A stretch of 64,000 nt of DNA, from positions 44,513,624 through 44,577,623 of the forward strand of contig CM055900.1 in the NCBI GenBank assembly GCA_029582155.1. Direction: 5' to 3'. The notes beneath the pieces are model-generated. The model saw only the letters and a program-made list of their open reading frames with translations. It did no database searches and was not told the DNA's origin. This document shows positions 1 to 11,650 of the stretch, piece by piece (position 1 is the stretch's first letter; the number at the start of each line of letters is the position of its first letter). The position numbers and the translations under genes were made by a program. Source of the stretch: Panopea generosa. Lineage: Eukaryota; Mollusca; Bivalvia; Adapedonta; Hiatellidae.

Positions 1-1505
1 CAGCTTGGACTGTTTAAAAATATGTGTTTTAGCATTTCATAACATGTTGTATTGCAGTTATAAGTAATATGTGATGCATATAGTACACTATCAAATATTA
101 ATCAATTTGTGCGAACTGGCTTATTAAACCATGTCAATCGCTCTCTTTGGTTACCTTACATTTCGTTTCGATAATGTAGCTATATTATAAAGAGAATATG
201 TACCAATATGGATTCAAATGAATTTGCTTTTCATGTTAATAATTCTTATCTTTCGTTAGGGTTATTTCATATGAAGATAATTCATTTAGCGTCTGTGTAT
301 TAATGTGTGCGTGAGTGTGTTTGTGTGCGAGCGAGTTTGTCTGTGTGCGTGCATGATATTATATATATCAAATTTACTGTATATCGTTTGTCAATTGTAA
401 GTTATAGTTACTTTATATATGCATTTAATCTGTATAGTATTACCTTTTTTTCATTTGTCTTTTGTCAACAATGTATATTATTGTTTGTATGCTCTCCTAT
501 ATGATTTGGAGGAAATAAAGATCTGAAGCCTGAACTTTTAATCCTTATATTTATATCATACATTAACTTGTTAGGTAAAACATTTCCGTTATTTTTGCCA
601 TTTTGATATATAAAAATGCAAACTATACACATTAGACCAAAAGCCAGTGATTGTAACGGCGATGTTGTCAACATACTAAGTAAGTGCGCGCATTTGTTTG
701 GCAACTTACGGTAAACGTCATGAGAACCTAACGGCAACGTGACGTCTCACCAGCAAAACAATGACATGTAAATATATTTCATTGGGAAATGAAATGCTGT
801 TAATCTATATAGTTCATTTAAGCCGATTGCAGTAAAAATGTAAATATTCCGATTTATAGGTATCTAGTTTTTGTAAGAAATAAATCTGCGTGATTTTAGA
901 AAATGTTCAAATATTTTCCACTACACTTTTGTTTACATTCCTTCATGACCGGAAGTAACAAATACTGCAAAAAATGAACCTGAAGTGAACATATACTGTA
1001 TAATCATGTTTTATAACCTTGATATAGAACAAAAACGAATGTTAAAGTGGACTATATGTCAAATAGTTTTCTCTGCTTTTGATATTGTTTTTATACAAAT
1101 TAAGCGGTGTTAATATTATTACCTTATCATATTAGCATATCTGCTAACATGACTTTGATAATCAAAGGGATAACATTTCATGTTTTGTTTATGGTAAAAT
1201 AATTGGAATCAAAGTTTATGTTTTATTTTATAAATACTATTGATAGTCGTTTGCATTACAATTTTTTTATTGAATTTTTTATTGATATTTTATCAACTCC
1301 GCTTTACATAAGTCATATATTATTAGAACTGCTAGATGTTTGGGATATTAAATGTTATAACGTAGGCATTTTTTTTATCAATGTATTTGCTTTTTTGTTG
1401 GTGTTTTTCTTTCATTGAATTTTATATTGTTGTGCATTTATTTTCCCATTATATTCAAATTGTATCGACAATTGCATGTGTATCTGAATCTATATATATG
1501 TTCTG
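1..1505. other. AT-rich intergenic DNA, no supported gene
   Basis: No frame in this stretch looks like a conserved protein and I see no RNA gene. The open frames near 307-504, 465-737 and 1203-1418 are hydrophobic, low-complexity translations expected by chance in AT-rich DNA. Around 775-845 there is a segment resembling 45014-45090, probably two copies of a short dispersed repeat. Confidence 0.6.
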
Positions 1506-1509
1506 TATA

Positions 1510-1643
1510 TGTTACAGTAAGATTGTGAAACCAGGGATTTCATGAAATCCCTGAAAATTTCAGTAATTTCGCGAAATTACTGTTTCACTCAGGGATTTCA
1601 TGAAATCCCTGAAAATGCCAGTAATTTCATGAAATCCCTGAAA
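1510..1643 (+). repeat. Left TIR built from 22-bp palindromes
   Basis: After TGTTACAGTAAG the repeat holds perfect 22-bp palindromes of two kinds: 1532-1553 and 1590-1611 (arms CAGGGATTTCA) with 1561-1582 (arms CAGTAATTTCG) between them, and a hybrid of the two types at about 1619-1640. Each can form a hairpin. It matches the right TIR at all but positions 108 and 120 of the repeat. Confidence 0.9.
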
Positions 1644-1894
1644 TATGGGCAGGGATTTTACACTATCTTACTGGCTGATTTCAGTAAATCTGTGTAATTC
1701 TATTTTAGTTAACTTACTATACAGTTGTGTTTTTTTTTCTGATTATTACATCACTCATTAGCACAAACAGTGTCAGGAAGCAACTTCTACTGATGTGCAC
1801 TATCAGGAAAAAGGTGTTTGTCAGGACAATAGGGGTGGGCCTGGGTGTCGGTCTGACCATATGTCAATTATTTTGAGTCACACCAGGTCAATAG

Positions 1895-3106
1895 GTGTGG
1901 ACCTGGCAAATGGCTTCACCTGAGCCCTGTCCTTTTAAAAAGGCATCCCGGTTCAGCCCATTCAGTATAGATTTACTTTCATGCAAGATGTCTTCTGATA
2001 GTATGAAACCCCGTCATCCACAAAGCCAAGGTTCTGTAGAACGTGCAAATGGAGACATCAAGGACATGTTAGTGGCATGGATGGCAGACAATGAAACACA
2101 GGACTGGGCTACAGGCATCAAGTTTGTACAATTCCAGAAGAACTCAGCACATCACTCGGGGATTAAGTGTCCACCATACTCGGCCATGATTGGGTGTGAA
2201 GCTCGAGTGGGCTTAACCTCTTCAGCACTACCCACAGAAGTGATCTACAGGATGGAGAGAGTGAGGATGATCTTCTGGCTACTTTCTCGTGTAGCACACC
2301 TCATACACAAGAAGCTGACATCATACAAGTCATCTCAAGCAGCACAACTCCTTCTCATGAAACTGACAGCATTACAGCCTCCTCAAGCGGCCCAGCTTCT
2401 TCTCATGAAACTGACAGCATACCAGCCTCCTCAAGCAGCCCAACATCTCCACATGAAACTGACAGTATACCAGCCGACTTAAGCAGCCCAACTTCTACAC
2501 CAGCTTACCACGAAGACACTGTACTTATCATACTGCCTTCTACCAGTGAAATGAACCCGCCAGACCATTCCCAGATATCCCCATCAGTCACCACCACACT
2601 AATCTTGGAAGACCACACTATCCAGATCAGGAAGCGTAGAGCTGAAGCCTATGCAGCACTACTATCTCAGGCAGAGAGGATGGTGAAACGCAGCCGTGTG
2701 GATCTTAAAAACCGGTGTGCCTGGGGACAATGTGGCTGTTCCTATACCAGCAGTAGATCGTGGCAGAGGGGATCCTCGTAACATTCTTGGTGTCATCGTC
2801 AACAGAGACGTCGACACTGACCAGTACAAGATTGCTGTAAAGGCAGGTGTTTTAAAGGGACAATACTCCAGGAACCAGTTTGATCTGTGTCCTCAGCGAT
2901 TACTGACAGAAGCTGATGTTAGTCAGGAGAATGTAACGTCACTTCGTTCTGCTGTTATTGCGGAATCTTCATCTGGTGGGCAAGGTTTTACAAAGTGCAA
3001 CTGCAACTGTCCAAAAAAGTGCCAGTCCAACAGATGCAAATGTTTTAAAGCAAAGCTGAAGTGTAACTCAAGATGTCATTCCAGCCTCACATGCTCCAAC
3101 AAATAA
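1895..3106 (+). pseudogene. Integrase-core relic, KRBA2-like, with Cys-rich tail
   Basis: The first segment (1895-2482) carries the C-terminal part of a DDE integrase core: the stretch HPQSQGSVERANGDIKDML holds the catalytic glutamate and the usual helix after it. The two catalytic aspartates and the N-terminal zinc-binding part are absent, so the element is 5'-truncated. At about 2250-2260 the family-like reading moves to another frame, giving a Ser/Thr/Pro-rich linker with three copies of a HETDSI-type 15-residue repeat. It shifts back at about 2708 into GVPGDNVAVPIPAVDRGRGD and then a Cys-rich end (CNCPKKCQSNRCKCF, residues near 2998-3050). As I recall, invertebrate proteins annotated as KRAB-A domain-containing protein 2-like have this order. 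A codon-scale minisatellite (~45 bp) at 2337-2475 encodes the linker repeat. Not functional. Confidence 0.75.
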
Positions 3107-3371
3107 ACTTTTGATAGATATGCCCAATATACAATGGGAAATGTGTGCCGCATTAATCAGTTACTGCAGTGCTCATTGCACTTTACTGCAATGCCTTTTT
3201 TAAACACAATCATCAAAGTGCTTTCCTTGAGACCTGTTTTACCAACCCACCATACCTTCCCCTTTCTTCTATGTTTTATTCTGTTTTTATTTAAACCCTT
3301 TACTGCCAGAAGCAATTCTGCGCATGTGCAACATTGTGTCTGCTGCATTTTCAAACTTCGGAGATTAACTT

Positions 3372-3715
3372 AATTTTGGCGAAAATATTGGCCGAGTGTC
3401 AAACAGCTTGGATCCGGATGAGACGCCGAGTGTCTCATCCTGATCTAATCTGTTTCCATATAACACTATAGTTTAAGGTAAGCAGTGAAGGGTTTAATTG
3501 TCAATAAATTAGATGCCGGTAAATTGATGAGTTTTACTGTTTTCTCTCTGATTCACAATAGTTTGCAGTTAGAAATTTTGGCGAAAATATTGGCCGAGTG
3601 TCAAACAGCATGGATCCGGATGAGACGCCGAGTTACTCGGTGTTTCATCCTGATCTAATCTGTTTCCATATAACACTATAGTTTAAGGTAAGCAGTGAAG
3701 GGGTTTATTGTCATT
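3372..3715. repeat. Direct repeat pair with internal hairpins inside the transposon
   Basis: Two copies of about 135-140 bp start at 3372 and 3574, both beginning AATTTTGGCGAAAATATTGG and containing GGATGAGACGCCGAGT followed by an inverted copy (GTCTCATCC in the first, ACTCGGTGTTTCATCC in the second). The second copy has a longer hairpin arm. They lie between the integrase stop and the right TIR, so they are either part of the element's 3' region or a nested insertion. Confidence 0.75.
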
Positions 3716-3862
3716 GTAAGTTTGCAGTTTGGTTGAACTACGCAAGAAACTATACCTGAAATGTATACCTGATTATTCAAATGTATCAATAAATAAAAAA
3801 TCACCAGATGTATTGTCTGCTTATTTCCTCTTCAGGGATTTCATGAAATCCCTGACTACATT

Positions 3863-3996
3863 TTTCAGGGATTTCACGAAATTACTGGAATTTTCAGGGA
3901 TTTCATGAAATCCCTGAGTGAAACAGTAATTTCGCGAAATTACTGAAATTTTCAGGGATTTCATGAAATCCCTGGTTTCACAATCTTACTGTAACA
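3863..3996 (-). repeat. Right TIR
   Basis: Inverted partner of 1510-1643 with two mismatches. A further copy of the 22-bp palindrome lies just inside it at 3833-3854, making the right end longer in palindromes than the left. Confidence 0.9.
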
Positions 3997-4586
3997 TATA
4001 CACATAATAAAATTAAGTATATATGTATGTGTTTGTGCGCGTGTATATCTGAGTAAATAGTATGTGAATGGTAAATTTGTTTTGATTATTTATAATTACG
4101 ATATAAAAGTGTTTAGAAGATTTTGAGTGTCAAGTATTCGATACCTTCTTTCCTCGACACATACACAAATGATTTTTTAATTTATGCATACAGAAATTAC
4201 ACATTGTGACAACACTAAGTTATAATATATTGTTGCAATATATAAACATAGTCTGAAGGCACTTGTTAATATAAAAATGTACATCTTAACATACTACTGA
4301 TCCTTGATATTGTGATATGAACAATGTGTTACTATTTACATGTATGTATAAAGAGAAATAAAAGATTCAAAAACGAAAAGTGTTCAGAAGATGCATATTC
4401 TTTCTTTATGACAATGTGTCTGTACTTACTTGTTTATATGAGGGCCTCAAAGAATATTGCTTTCACCAATGTGTCAAAGTTAAAAGAAAAATAAGTCCAA
4501 ATTCGCAAACTTTACAATTTATTTATCACTGAAATTTCTAAGTTAAGTTTAGTTTAGTTAGTTTAAACATATTTTTATTGCTTTTT

Positions 4587-4590
<4 letters not shown>

Positions 4591-4652
<62 letters not shown>

Positions 4653-4654
4653 TA
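4591..4654. repeat. (TA)n microsatellite
   Basis: Uninterrupted TA dinucleotides for about 56 bp, then a short CATATATA variant. Confidence 0.95.
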
Positions 4655-4997
4655 AGCAAAAGGGTTAGGCCACAAGTTCCACCAACATTAGTTACGGCCC
4701 TTCCCTACACAAAATGAATTACAAATACTCAAAATGACAATTGCAGACAAACAACACATTATAAATAAAACAATTTGATTTAGATATTAGATAACTATTA
4801 TAGAGAAAAAGGATTAAGAAAGAAAGAAAAAGGAAATTGGAAATAATTGTTGTATGATATAATAATAAGGTAATCTAAATGTACCCTATAATTAGAAGAA
4901 TCGTCATCAGGCCGACTTTTTGTATTTAAACAGGCAGAGCTTCGTATAAAACTTTCAAACACGAAAGGTGAATATTTCTTAGCTCTTATTCATCAGA

Positions 4998-5562
4998 CTG
5001 CCGTGAACCTATCTCCGTTTTCTTTTATACAGAATGTTGGCCACTTAAATGTCGAAAGTCCACATCTCGCGGATACAACCGATCTCGATTTTCTTTAATA
5101 CAGAATTTCGGCCACGTAAATGTCGAAAGTCCACATTTCACGGATACAACCGATCTCCATTTTCTTTAATACAGAATTTCGGCCACTTAAATGTCGAAAG
5201 TCCACATTTCACGGATACAACCGATCTCCGTTTTCTTTATTACAGAATTTCGGCCACGTAAATGTCGAAAGTCTTTCACGGATACAACATATCTCCTTTT
5301 TCTTTTATACAGAATCTTGGTCACGTAAATGTCGAAAGTCCACATTTCACGGATACAACTTATCTCCGTTTTCTTTAATACAGAATCTTGGCCACGTAAA
5401 TGTCGAAAGTCCACATTTAACGGATACAACATATCTCCGTTTTCTTTTATACAGAATCTTGGCCACGGAAATGTCGAAAGTCCACATTTCACATATACAA
5501 CCGATCTCCGTTTTCTTTTATACATAATCTTGGCCATGTAAATGTCGAAAGTCCACATTTCA
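4998..5562. repeat. 71-bp minisatellite, 8 copies
   Basis: AATGTCGAAAGTC recurs at 5048, 5119, 5190, 5261, 5328, 5399, 5470 and 5541, a period of 71 bp with one 67-bp unit. Because units have few stops, overlapping open frames of 70-135 codons appear on both strands here; they are array artefacts, not genes. Confidence 0.95.
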
Positions 5563-7762
5563 CTTCCACCTTAACATGCTTATATAAACTAAGATGTTAT
5601 TTTTATTATCGAACAATTCTACGATTGATAACAGGAATCATTAGTGGCAATAATTAGAGGTCTGTGGGGTCAGTTAAATGTCCCCACTTAATAAACATAC
5701 AACCTCCATTGTTTTAACAAGAGTCTGGTGCTTCGTATAAGGATAACAAAGTTTAATCATCAGTCTGCATACCCAGTTCCTAAGTGATCTGAAGTCAATA
5801 TATGGTCAGCAGATTTGATAAGATTTCAAGTCATGTTTGACCTCCTTAATACTGACAATATCATCATGATATTGACACACCAATAACAATACCCTGTTTA
5901 CGCAATCGCCTTGAAATTGGATGTCGGGTGTGGTTGGGGGAGGGATATAGTACTATCCATGTCTACCCGTCGAACCCTCCGTCCGTCCGTCTTTCCGTCC
6001 GTTCTTCCGTACGTCACGATTTTCAAATCAAGATCGATGTCACTGTTACTAAAAATAGAAATCGCTGACAATGCTTACCGGCATTATTTCCCATCCGATG
6101 CAAGTTACACAGATAATCAGAACAGAGATACTCCCGATTCGTTTGCGTTTCACGATTTTCGTGTCAAGGTTGATATCATCGTTACTAAAAGTAGGAAAGT
6201 TTATTTTGTTTATTTTTCTTCACCAAATCACACGCACATCAAATTTATTTTGATACACTAGGGGTTGCGGTTATCAATAAGCCTTAGTGTTACAAAACTT
6301 ATTGTGTTACTTATTTTGTTACACCAAATGTTGCGGATATAGATAACCCTTAATATAACAAAACTTATTCATCAAGTGATAATTATATTAGTAATGTTTC
6401 ATAATAACAAAATGTCCAAAATAAAAACATATACATTTAGTAATATGTTGCGACTTCAGTATACCGTTAAAATAATATTTTTAAAAAGATGGTGATACAA
6501 TGAAGCATGTTTTAGAACCAAAATAAATTTAGAGCGGGCTACATGTATGTCAATTTCAAGACATGAAAATCTGGGGAAAATAGGGAACAATTGGTGAGTG
6601 ACAAATAACAGTGTTTATACATTATTCTCATTTTACTAAATTGATCTTTATCACTTTTTTCTTAAACCTCGATCCCCATCCCCCAAAATGAAATGAGTAT
6701 TCCTTTTCTGACAATCATAACTCAAGAAACCGCTATTACTAAGATATATTTATTTTATTTGTAGTATCAATGACCTTGATATAATATAAACTGTAATGTT
6801 ACACAAAAATCCACCAGCATATTGTCTTCTATATTTTGATATCATTAAGATATAAGTTTGTTTGTAAATTCGATATGAAAGCATATTGGAAGCACTACGG
6901 AGAACAGAACAGACGGGCGGACTTATATAAGCACAACAACAACAACTTTTATTCAGCATAAAGCAAACTTACAGTGTAGGTCCTTCGATATATTATACCC
7001 GAGGGCATATAAATACGTCACGCCTACTTAGCATTTGTGTCAGAGCGGAACGATACCTAAATGTTTTTTCACGGTCTAAGGGTTCATCGCCAATGTCACC
7101 TAACCGCGCAGGGGCAATTATCAGATTACTCTTGAGAAATGTCAGAAATAGTATGCATAAAATATAAACAATATAAACATGAGTTTTAGATCCGCATTGA
7201 CTCTTTGTTGCTCTATTTTGATCACTGTCAGCCGTATCAGAATATGCATAATTGCTCCGATCTTGTGCGAAACACCAGTGTTTGATATTTAATCCTTCAG
7301 TGGGCAATTCTAATAATTCCTCATTTAACCTTTTCTCCAGGGATAGAACGCCGTTCTGCCACTTCATAATTGTCAACCTCCTTTCGATGACTCAAGAATT
7401 TTACTCTCCGATTTCACCATTCTCATTAAAGTGAGATTAGTGTTTAAATTAAAGTGTTTACAAGTTTTATTTTGGTTTCTACAATTTTTTTCAAAACTCA
7501 ATAAAATCCACATTTTTCTCTCGAATGCACGATTTTTTAAAGGAGTTTTATCCATTATTAATGTATATAGAATGGCCACAAACAAATTGTTGGGTAAAAC
7601 AACTCAATCAATATACTTGCATCTTGTTTGTGTTTATAGTCAATTCAATTCATTCAATTCAAACTATTCATTTCCTCCTATTGGAGATTAGTACATACAT
7701 AATGAATTACAATCAAATCTAATGTTAACAGCAATAATTTGGAATACTAGTATATACATATC
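5563..7762. other. Intergenic DNA with short repeats; one doubtful minus-strand frame
   Basis: It holds a CCGT-rich run (about 5976-6012) and a two-copy 66-bp repeat (6246-6375). A 127-codon minus-strand frame at 6993-7376 has one hydrophobic stretch and a charged C-terminal part ending in a stop. Its length is not exceptional for AT-rich DNA, I recognise no domain, and I do not call it a gene. Confidence 0.5.
6246..6375. repeat. Two-copy tandem repeat, about 66 bp
   Basis: Two adjacent diverged units, each running from TTATTTTG(A/T)TACAC through GTTGCGG to TAACAAAACTTATT. The second unit starts near 6313. Confidence 0.7.
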
Positions 7763-7766
7763 ATGA

Positions 7767-7815
7767 CATACACACACACACACTCACATACACAGGCAGG
7801 AACACACACACACAG

Positions 7816-7865
<50 letters not shown>
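7767..7865. repeat. (CA)n microsatellite
   Basis: Long CA dinucleotide run with a few interruptions (CTCACATACACAGGCAGG near the start). The threonine/histidine-rich open frame across it is spurious. Confidence 0.95.
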
Positions 7866-7867
<2 letters not shown>

Positions 7868-8072
7868 ACGTATGCACGCATATACACCCGTTTACTGGAA
7901 ATAGCTATAACTATAACATCAACATTGCTCTGCGGAATAGAGCATTATACCACTGCATTTAGCTTATCATGTCACTATCTGCATACATCGGCATGCGAAT
8001 TTAAATGCATGCAGGTAGAACATCATCATTATGTCGACTACTAGTGCTGTGCGTATAGGTACACCAATAATT

Positions 8073-8552
8073 TTACATGTAAATGCCAACCGATATATAT
8101 ATAGTTGGTTCTGTTGGAGGAACCTCAATCCAAAGTTTCGCAATTTTTTGGGCAACCTTGAGATCAGTCCGCGTGGATGATATATCCAATATTATAGCGG
8201 AATTGAAAGTACTATGGACTCGTTTAAATAAAGCAAAATCTGCATCGTTCTCTGTTTTGTTGTACCATATCCATTGGAGGATAGCAGTTTTCACAGTATT
8301 GCGCCACGACTGGGTAGAGAGGATGGCTTGATACACCCTCTAATAAGAAATGGTTAAAATCATTAATGGTAAGACAATTAAGATATGGCTCACCCTTTCG
8401 TCATGCAGATATAGCGTAAAACATATTTTTTCCCAGACATCATTTTGTATTGATTTGTGTTCCACATAATAAAGTTATACTTTCTGTCGCAAACAGTTTT
8501 ATAATAATGTTTGTCACGATACAATTCAGGTTGACAGCCGACTGAAACAGAC
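8073..8552 (-). CDS. Candidate two-exon gene fragment, unknown protein
   Basis: On the minus strand a good 3' splice site (TTTTTATTTCTTTTGCACAG) precedes an open exon from 8552 to about 8395 (reads ELSVSVGCQPELYRDKHYY...), ending at AAAGG followed by GTGAGC. A second open stretch runs from about 8338 to 8073 (reads VYQAILSTQSWRNTVKTAI...), preceded by TTATTAGAG. Using that AG, the reading phase is kept across the junction. The implied intron is only ~57 bp, short for a mollusc, so the pair might instead be a decayed copy. The final stop TAA lies just after a GIYM tail. I recognise no domain; the first exon has several Cys, Tyr and basic residues, the second is amphipathic with an ILDISSTRTDL segment. 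No upstream exon was identified. Confidence 0.3.
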
Positions 8553-8900
8553 AATTCCTGTGCAAAAGAAATAAAAATGTTTAAAGTGCATGTGTATGAT
8601 AAATACAATCAGAGGAAATAGAAGGTTATGACATTCCTATGTACATGTGTTAATTGAACTAATCACATCTGTTACATTCCAGATGACCGTGGTCATTGTT
8701 ATACATAAAGACTTGTAAAAGACAAATAGACAGTGTTCTTATTTAGGAAACGACGTTTTTAAAGCACAGAATACAGCTAATAAACACAGTAGATTCGGTT
8801 TTCTGTAATTTATTCACGAAGCGCAGTGCAACGTTTACAATTTCTCACGTCTCCTGATACCGGCTAAAACGGTGTTCTATTTTCTATTTCTATTTTTATA

Positions 8901-9530
8901 CATATGTATTGCAGCTAAGGGCTTGTCGTGGTCTTTTTTGTAGATTTATGTGGGATAATTCTCGTATACATGTGTATTATAGCTAGGTGCTTGTCCGGTC
9001 CTTTATGTACAATTGTGTCGGCTAATTCTCGTATACATGTATATGGTAGCTAGGGGCTTGTCGTGGTCTTTTCTGTAGAATTATGTCGGCTTATTCTCAT
9101 ATACATGTGTAATATAGCTAGGTGCTTGTCCTGGTCCTTTCTGTAGAATCAAGTCGGGTTATTATCATTTACATGTGTATTGTAGCTAGGTGCTTGTCCG
9201 GGTCCTTTCTTTAGAAGTATGTCGGGTAATTCTCATATACATGTGTATTGTAGCAAGGTGCTTGTCCGTGTCCTTTCTTTAGAATTATGTCGAGTAAATA
9301 TCATATACATGTGTATTGTAGCACGGTGCTTGTCTGGTTCCTTTCTGTAGAATTAAGTCGGGTAATTCTCTCATACATGTGTATTGTAGCTAGGTGTTTG
9401 TCCGGGTGCTTTCTGTTGAATTATGTCGGGTTATTCTCATATACATGTGTAGTGTAGCTAGGTGCTTGTCCGGGTCCTTTCTTTAGAATTATGTCGGGTA
9501 GTTCTCGTATACATGTGTATTGGAATAGAG
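8901..9530. repeat. 68-bp minisatellite, about 10 copies
   Basis: The motif CATGTGTATTGTAGCTAGG recurs at 8901, 8969, 9036, 9104, 9172, 9240, 9308, 9376, 9444 and 9512, a strict 67-68 bp period. Open frames at its right end (9462-9730) are partly array and have no recognisable content. Confidence 0.95.
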
Positions 9531-10470
9531 ATTTTCTATTCATTTATACATTCTATACATCCAATGAATCACCACAAGCGGTTAAAAAAGTACGCAGTGA
9601 ACCATTTGATAACTACAGTCATATGTATTCTAGAAATGTCTATATTACACCAATCTGTCCCTCATCGTGTATAAAAGCTATGTTCCCTGTATTATTTGCA
9701 TTTTTATCCCTTTTATTCCTACGCTCGTGACACGTATCGTTTCCGTTAATAACTGCATACTAGTATACTCTACAAAGGGATAGGAATCCTCCGAATAGGT
9801 GTCATGTTTACTTTGTGTTTTTGCCACGTTTATTATTTCCATTCGTCTCTCTATGTTAACTTAATTGTGACATATAGCATGAACGATTAGACCGCTTATA
9901 AGTGAGCTAATTCGTCAAGGACAATAACTGTTCTAGTTTAACATTTTCCCACAATCTTTAACCTGATCTTTGTTTTGTTTTTCTAATGAAATAGGTTGCC
10001 CACGTTGATTTGTGAACTTAAAAAACCTTGACAATTGACAAGAAATTAACCAAGATGCAAATAATGAAGCCGGTATCATTACATGGAAGTTAAAGTTGTA
10101 TTACTAAACAGAAATTGTAATTGGAAACCATTAAATGTGAGACTGTCATTTAATCTGAATACGCCCGACACATTTGCTATTAGGCTATTAATACTGTAAC
10201 TCGATTATTTTCACGAATCTTTATAACGTGGTTGAGAACATTTTAAAACTAGTAAAAGATCAATACTGAGTTTCACAATATAACAATGAAATATGCATGG
10301 TGAATGTATTTTCTGCATGCTTTGGTCAACTTCGGGTTCATTTGGATGAATTGTAAAATTATTATGAATAATTATTGAATTATGTAATTATTGACGTTGA
10401 AGATATATGGTGTCCGGTCTTCTTAGCAGGTAATCGTGATTTCATGAAACAGATTTTGACATTGCATTTT
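9531..10470. other. Intergenic, nothing recognised
   Basis: AT-rich single-copy-looking DNA between the 68-bp and 69-bp arrays. No coding or RNA signal seen. Confidence 0.6.
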
Positions 10471-11650
10471 ATTGTCGAGTGATATACGTCACTGTTGTCT
10501 CAGCTGTCTCAGAATCAGTTACCGCTGATCGGTGACGTTATTGTCGAGTGATATACGTCACTGTTGTCTCAGCTGTCTCAGAATAAGTTGGTGACGTTAT
10601 TGTCGAGTGATATACGTCACTGTTGTCTCAGCTGTCTCAGAGTCAGTTACCCCTGATCGGTGACGTTATTGTCGAGTGATATACGTCACTGTTGTATCAG
10701 CTGTCTCAGAATGAGTTACACCTGATCGGTGACGTTATTGTCGAGTGATATACGTCACTGTTGTCTCAGCTGTCTCAGAATCAGTTACCGCTGATCGGTG
10801 ACATTATAATCGAGTGATATACGTCACTGTTGTCTCAGCTGTTGCAGAATCAGTTACCGATGATCGGTGACTTTATTGTCGAGTGATATACGTCACTGTT
10901 GTCTCACTGTCTCAGAATCAGTTACTCCTGATCGGTGACTTTATTGTCGAGTGATATACGTCACTGTTGTCTCAGCTGTCGCAGAATCAGTTACCCCTGA
11001 TCGGTGACTTTATTGTCGAGTGATATACGTCACTGTTGTCTCAACTGTCGCAGAATCAGTTACCCCTGATCGGTGACTTTATTGTCGAGTGATATACGTC
11101 ACTGTTGTCTCAGCTGTCTCAGAATCAGTTACCGCTGATCGGTGACGTTATTGTCGAGTGATATACGTCACTGTTGTCTCACTGTCTCAGAATCAGTTAC
11201 TCCTGATCGGTGACTTTATTGTCGAGTGATATACGTCACTGTTGTCTCAGCTGTCGCAGAATCAGTTACCCCTGATCGGTGACTTTATTGTCGAGTGATA
11301 TACGTCACTGTTGTCTCAACTGTCGCAGAATCAGTTACCCCTGATCGGTGACTTTATTGTCGAGTGATATACGTCACTGTTGTCTCAGCTGTCTCAGAAT
11401 CAGTTACCGCTGATCGGTGACGTTATTGTCGAGTGATATACGTCACTGTTGTCTCAGCTATCGCAGAATCAGTTACCGCTGATCGGTGACTTTATTGTCG
11501 AGTGATATACGTCACTGTTGTCTCAGCTATCGCAGAATCAGTTACCCCTGATCGGTGACGTTATTGTCAAGTGATATACGTCACTGTTGTCTCAGCTGTC
11601 TCAGAATTAGTTATCTCTGATCGGTGACGTTATTGTCGAGTGATATCCGT
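10471..11650. repeat. 69-bp minisatellite, ~17 copies, with higher-order structure
   Basis: Units start ATTGTCGAGTGATATACGTC at 10471, 10540, 10599 (a shortened unit precedes it), 10668 and so on to about 11629. Most units contain an inverted pair GTGACGT...ACGTCAC spanning the unit junction. A four-unit block beginning with the variant GTCTCACTGTCTCAG at 10901 recurs at 11176, giving a higher-order period of about 275 bp. All three forward frames contain stops, so it is non-coding. Confidence 0.95.

Larger units (their letters stand above)
1510..3996 (+). mobile_element. Integrase-type (Ginger-like) DNA transposon with 134-bp TIRs
   Basis: The two ends are inverted copies: 1510-1643 matches the reverse complement of 3863-3996 with only two mismatches in 134 bp. 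Both ends read TGTTACAG inward and each is flanked by TATA (1506-1509 and 3997-4000), which I read as a 4-bp target duplication, although TATA is palindromic and common here. Inside lies a relic of a retrovirus-like integrase (1895-3106). As I recall, Ginger elements are cut-and-paste transposons with such an integrase, TGT-type termini and short target duplications, so the class fits. The copy is 2487 bp and cannot be autonomous because the integrase is truncated and frameshifted. Near-identical ends suggest it was mobile fairly recently, presumably using an integrase supplied from elsewhere. Class assignment is inference; the TIR structure is directly visible. Confidence 0.8.

Noticed and set aside
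6993-7376. 127-codon minus-strand ORF with one hydrophobic segment
   Set aside because: Length is not exceptional for this composition, no domain or splice context was recognised, and the N-terminal part is ordinary.
10471-11650. CRISPR-like array
   Set aside because: Units are contiguous without unique spacers and the context is eukaryotic; this is a minisatellite.
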